DNA of 64,000 bases from Burkholderia cenocepacia (lineage in GTDB: Bacteria > Pseudomonadota > Gammaproteobacteria > Burkholderiales > Burkholderiaceae): NCBI RefSeq assembly GCF_014211915.1, contig NZ_CP060040.1, positions 496,001 to 560,000 of the forward strand, written 5' to 3'. Within the stretch, counting starts at the first letter, position 1. Each line of letters opens with the position of its first letter. Shown here one piece after another: positions 62,947 through 64,000 of the stretch. Position numbers and translations under genes: made by a program. The notes beneath the pieces are model-generated. The model searched no databases and was not told the origin of the DNA. It saw only the letters and a program-made list of their open reading frames with translations.

Positions 62947-63638
62947 TTGGAAGCCTGGATTTCGGTTGGGTTCTGCGCGGCCGGGTTCTGCGGAAGGTTG
63001 CCGCGCCGCACGATGCGCCACCAGTCGATCACGACCCAGGCGGCGAACAGCGGGGCGCCGATCGACGCCGCGAGCAGGAACGGCTCGACGCCGTCCACGA
63101 GCGTCACGATCGGCAGCAGGTACAGCACGTCTTCGGTCTCGAAGCCGCCGGCGAACGCCTGCTTGGTGCCGGCCTTGCCGGCGATCGACTCGATCCGCAT
63201 GCGAAGGAAGAAAATCAGGGCGACGGCCGCGCCGGCCACCGCGCCGAGCAGCACCGGCGACGCGGCCATCTGGCCGCCCTGCGCGACGATGCCGACGCCC
63301 ATGCTGACGAACAGCGCGACCGTGACGAGCGCATCCGCCGCGAGGTCGTAAAAATGACCGATCTTGCTGGACTTGCCGCTGATGCGCGCGAGCTCGCCAT
63401 CGGTGTGGTCGACGAAGTTCGACAGCACGATCAGGAACGCGCCGGCATTGCTCCAGCCGAAGCCGCCGTGCGCGAGGCACCAGGCGCCGGCGAGGCCGAT
63501 CAGCAGACGAAGGGTAGTGAGGTGATTCGGGGTGACCGGCGTGTCGACGAGCGGTCGGACAAGCGAGCGCGCGAGCCGCGCATCCCAGGTGCGTGGCGGG
63601 GGCGGCTCGGGTCGTGTGGCGGTTTTTCTTTGGTCCAT
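62943..63638 (-). CDS. CDP-alcohol phosphatidyltransferase family membrane protein
   Basis: A 231-residue inner-membrane enzyme with about six helices. The diagnostic motif is complete: D77-x2-D80-G81-x2-A84-R85-x8-G94-x3-D98-x3-D102. The family moves a phospho- (or phosphono-) head group between CMP and an alcohol. As first gene of an operon that makes AEP and two nucleotidyltransferases, it most likely joins CMP-AEP to diacylglycerol, or a CDP-lipid to a phosphonate. It starts at ATG 63638 after an AT-rich promoter region. Confidence 0.88.
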   Translation of the reverse strand: MDQRKTATRPEPPPPRTWDARLARSLVRPLVDTPVTPNHLTTLRLLIGLAGAWCLAHGGFGWSNAGAFLIVLSNFVDHTDGELARISGKSSKIGHFYDLAADALVTVALFVSMGVGIVAQGGQMAASPVLLGAVAGAAVALIFFLRMRIESIAGKAGTKQAFAGGFETEDVLYLLPIVTLVDGVEPFLLAASIGAPLFAAWVVIDWWRIVRRGNLPQNPAAQNPTEIQASK

Positions 63639-63656
63639 CGGCGAAATATATACGGA

Positions 63657-63686
63657 ATTGTAATTTGGTGCTTTTTATTCGATCAA
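63657..63686 (-). promoter_or_regulatory. Candidate promoter of the phosphonate operon
   Basis: On the minus strand TTGATC (63686-63681) and TACAAT (63662-63657) are spaced by 18 bp and lie about 20 bp before the first start codon, in a locally AT-rich stretch. The 5' leader would be very short, about 12 bases, and no ribosome-binding site is visible. Confidence 0.45.
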
Positions 63687-63689
63687 TGT

Positions 63690-64000
63690 CCTGACATACG
63701 GGAGTGTTACCGCGTCTTGCAGGCATCGGCCGGTTCAAAAACGCACGTGCGAACGGAGCGGCCAACCGGGCCGCCGGACCCGTCTTCCAGTGTGGTCCTC
63801 ATCGCGCCGCTGTCAAGGCCGGACGGGCCTCGCAGGCCGATCCGACCGGGGTTTTCGCGCCGGTCGGCTGGTGTCGCGCAGCGCACGCGACCTTGATCTC
63901 CGTCAGGCCCGGAAAAGCCGCATCGGGCGACAATCGGCCGCGCCGGACTGGTATCGGCGATTGCCGGGCCAAAGGCGGCCAATGTCGATGCAAATCGGTC
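63690..64000. other. Right-edge region, no supported gene
   Basis: High-GC sequence upstream of the operon to the window end. The short frames present have poor residue composition and no ribosome-binding sites. Nothing convincing is seen. Confidence 0.5.

Noticed and set aside
62137..63765. 542-codon frame joining the oxygenase with upstream sequence
   Set aside because: The upstream half is a shadow of the CDP-alcohol phosphotransferase; the oxygenase starts at 62946 with an ATGA overlap.
63707..63982. Hypothetical gene at the right edge
   Set aside because: Poor composition, overlapping frames and no ribosome-binding site.

Overview
The window is GC-rich (roughly two-thirds G+C by eye), densely coded, and its proteins look like those of a Burkholderia, most likely of the B. 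cepacia complex. Pointers are the pga/PNAG locus with a linked glmS, an ahpC-ahpF pair close to an lpxO-type hydroxylase, several LysR regulators with divergently transcribed targets, and the ATP-grasp/alpha-E/transglutaminase cluster. No rRNA, tRNA, insertion sequence, prophage or CRISPR array was seen. The replicon cannot be proven from the sequence; a secondary chromosome would fit the accessory-metabolism content (inference).

Layout. 1-1.6 kb: end of a CheX-like phosphatase, a CheY-like receiver and a small membrane protein. 1.6-11.7 kb: LysR/MFS pair, enoyl-CoA hydratase-like protein, alanine racemase, MAPEG protein, and a LysR gene divergent from a 1179-residue double ABC exporter. 12.2-17.4 kb: six-gene operon with a polar amino-acid ABC importer, a C45 self-processing acyl hydrolase, a class III aminotransferase and a carboxymuconolactone-decarboxylase-like protein. 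17.6-22.3 kb: lpxO, a frameshifted Pro/Ala-rich anchored protein, ahpF, ahpC and an orphan RHH antitoxin-like gene. 22.4-26.5 kb: LysR, a solitary Leu/Ile/Val-type binding protein, and a two-gene unit predicted to turn 2-amino-thiazoline-4-carboxylate into cysteine via N-carbamoyl-cysteine. 26.5-27.3 kb: cytochrome c-type protein.

27.6-38.7 kb: minus-strand exopolysaccharide region (two small envelope genes, pgaA, pgaB, pgaC, a frameshifted pgaD, glmS and a secreted protein). 38.7-39.3 kb is a distinctly AT-rich stretch holding a broken reading frame and a 38-bp near-perfect palindrome, next to a HypT-like LysR gene. 40.9-51.7 kb: two sets of circularly permuted ATP-grasp plus alpha-E proteins (one set separate, one fused) with three transglutaminases. 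51.9-56.2 kb: small hypothetical, proline iminopeptidase, acyltransferase and two exported hypotheticals. 56.4-63.6 kb: tightly overlapped minus-strand operon that makes a C-P bond (PEP mutase, phosphonopyruvate decarboxylase, AEP transaminase) and also carries nucleotidyltransferases, a CDP-alcohol phosphotransferase, a 2OG-Fe(II) oxygenase and a flippase-like membrane protein. The best reading is a membrane phosphonolipid pathway.

Three genes or remnants (18703-19526, pgaD, 38855-39282) appear broken by single-base losses, two of them clearly in short homopolymer runs; real mutation, phase variation and sequence error cannot be separated here.
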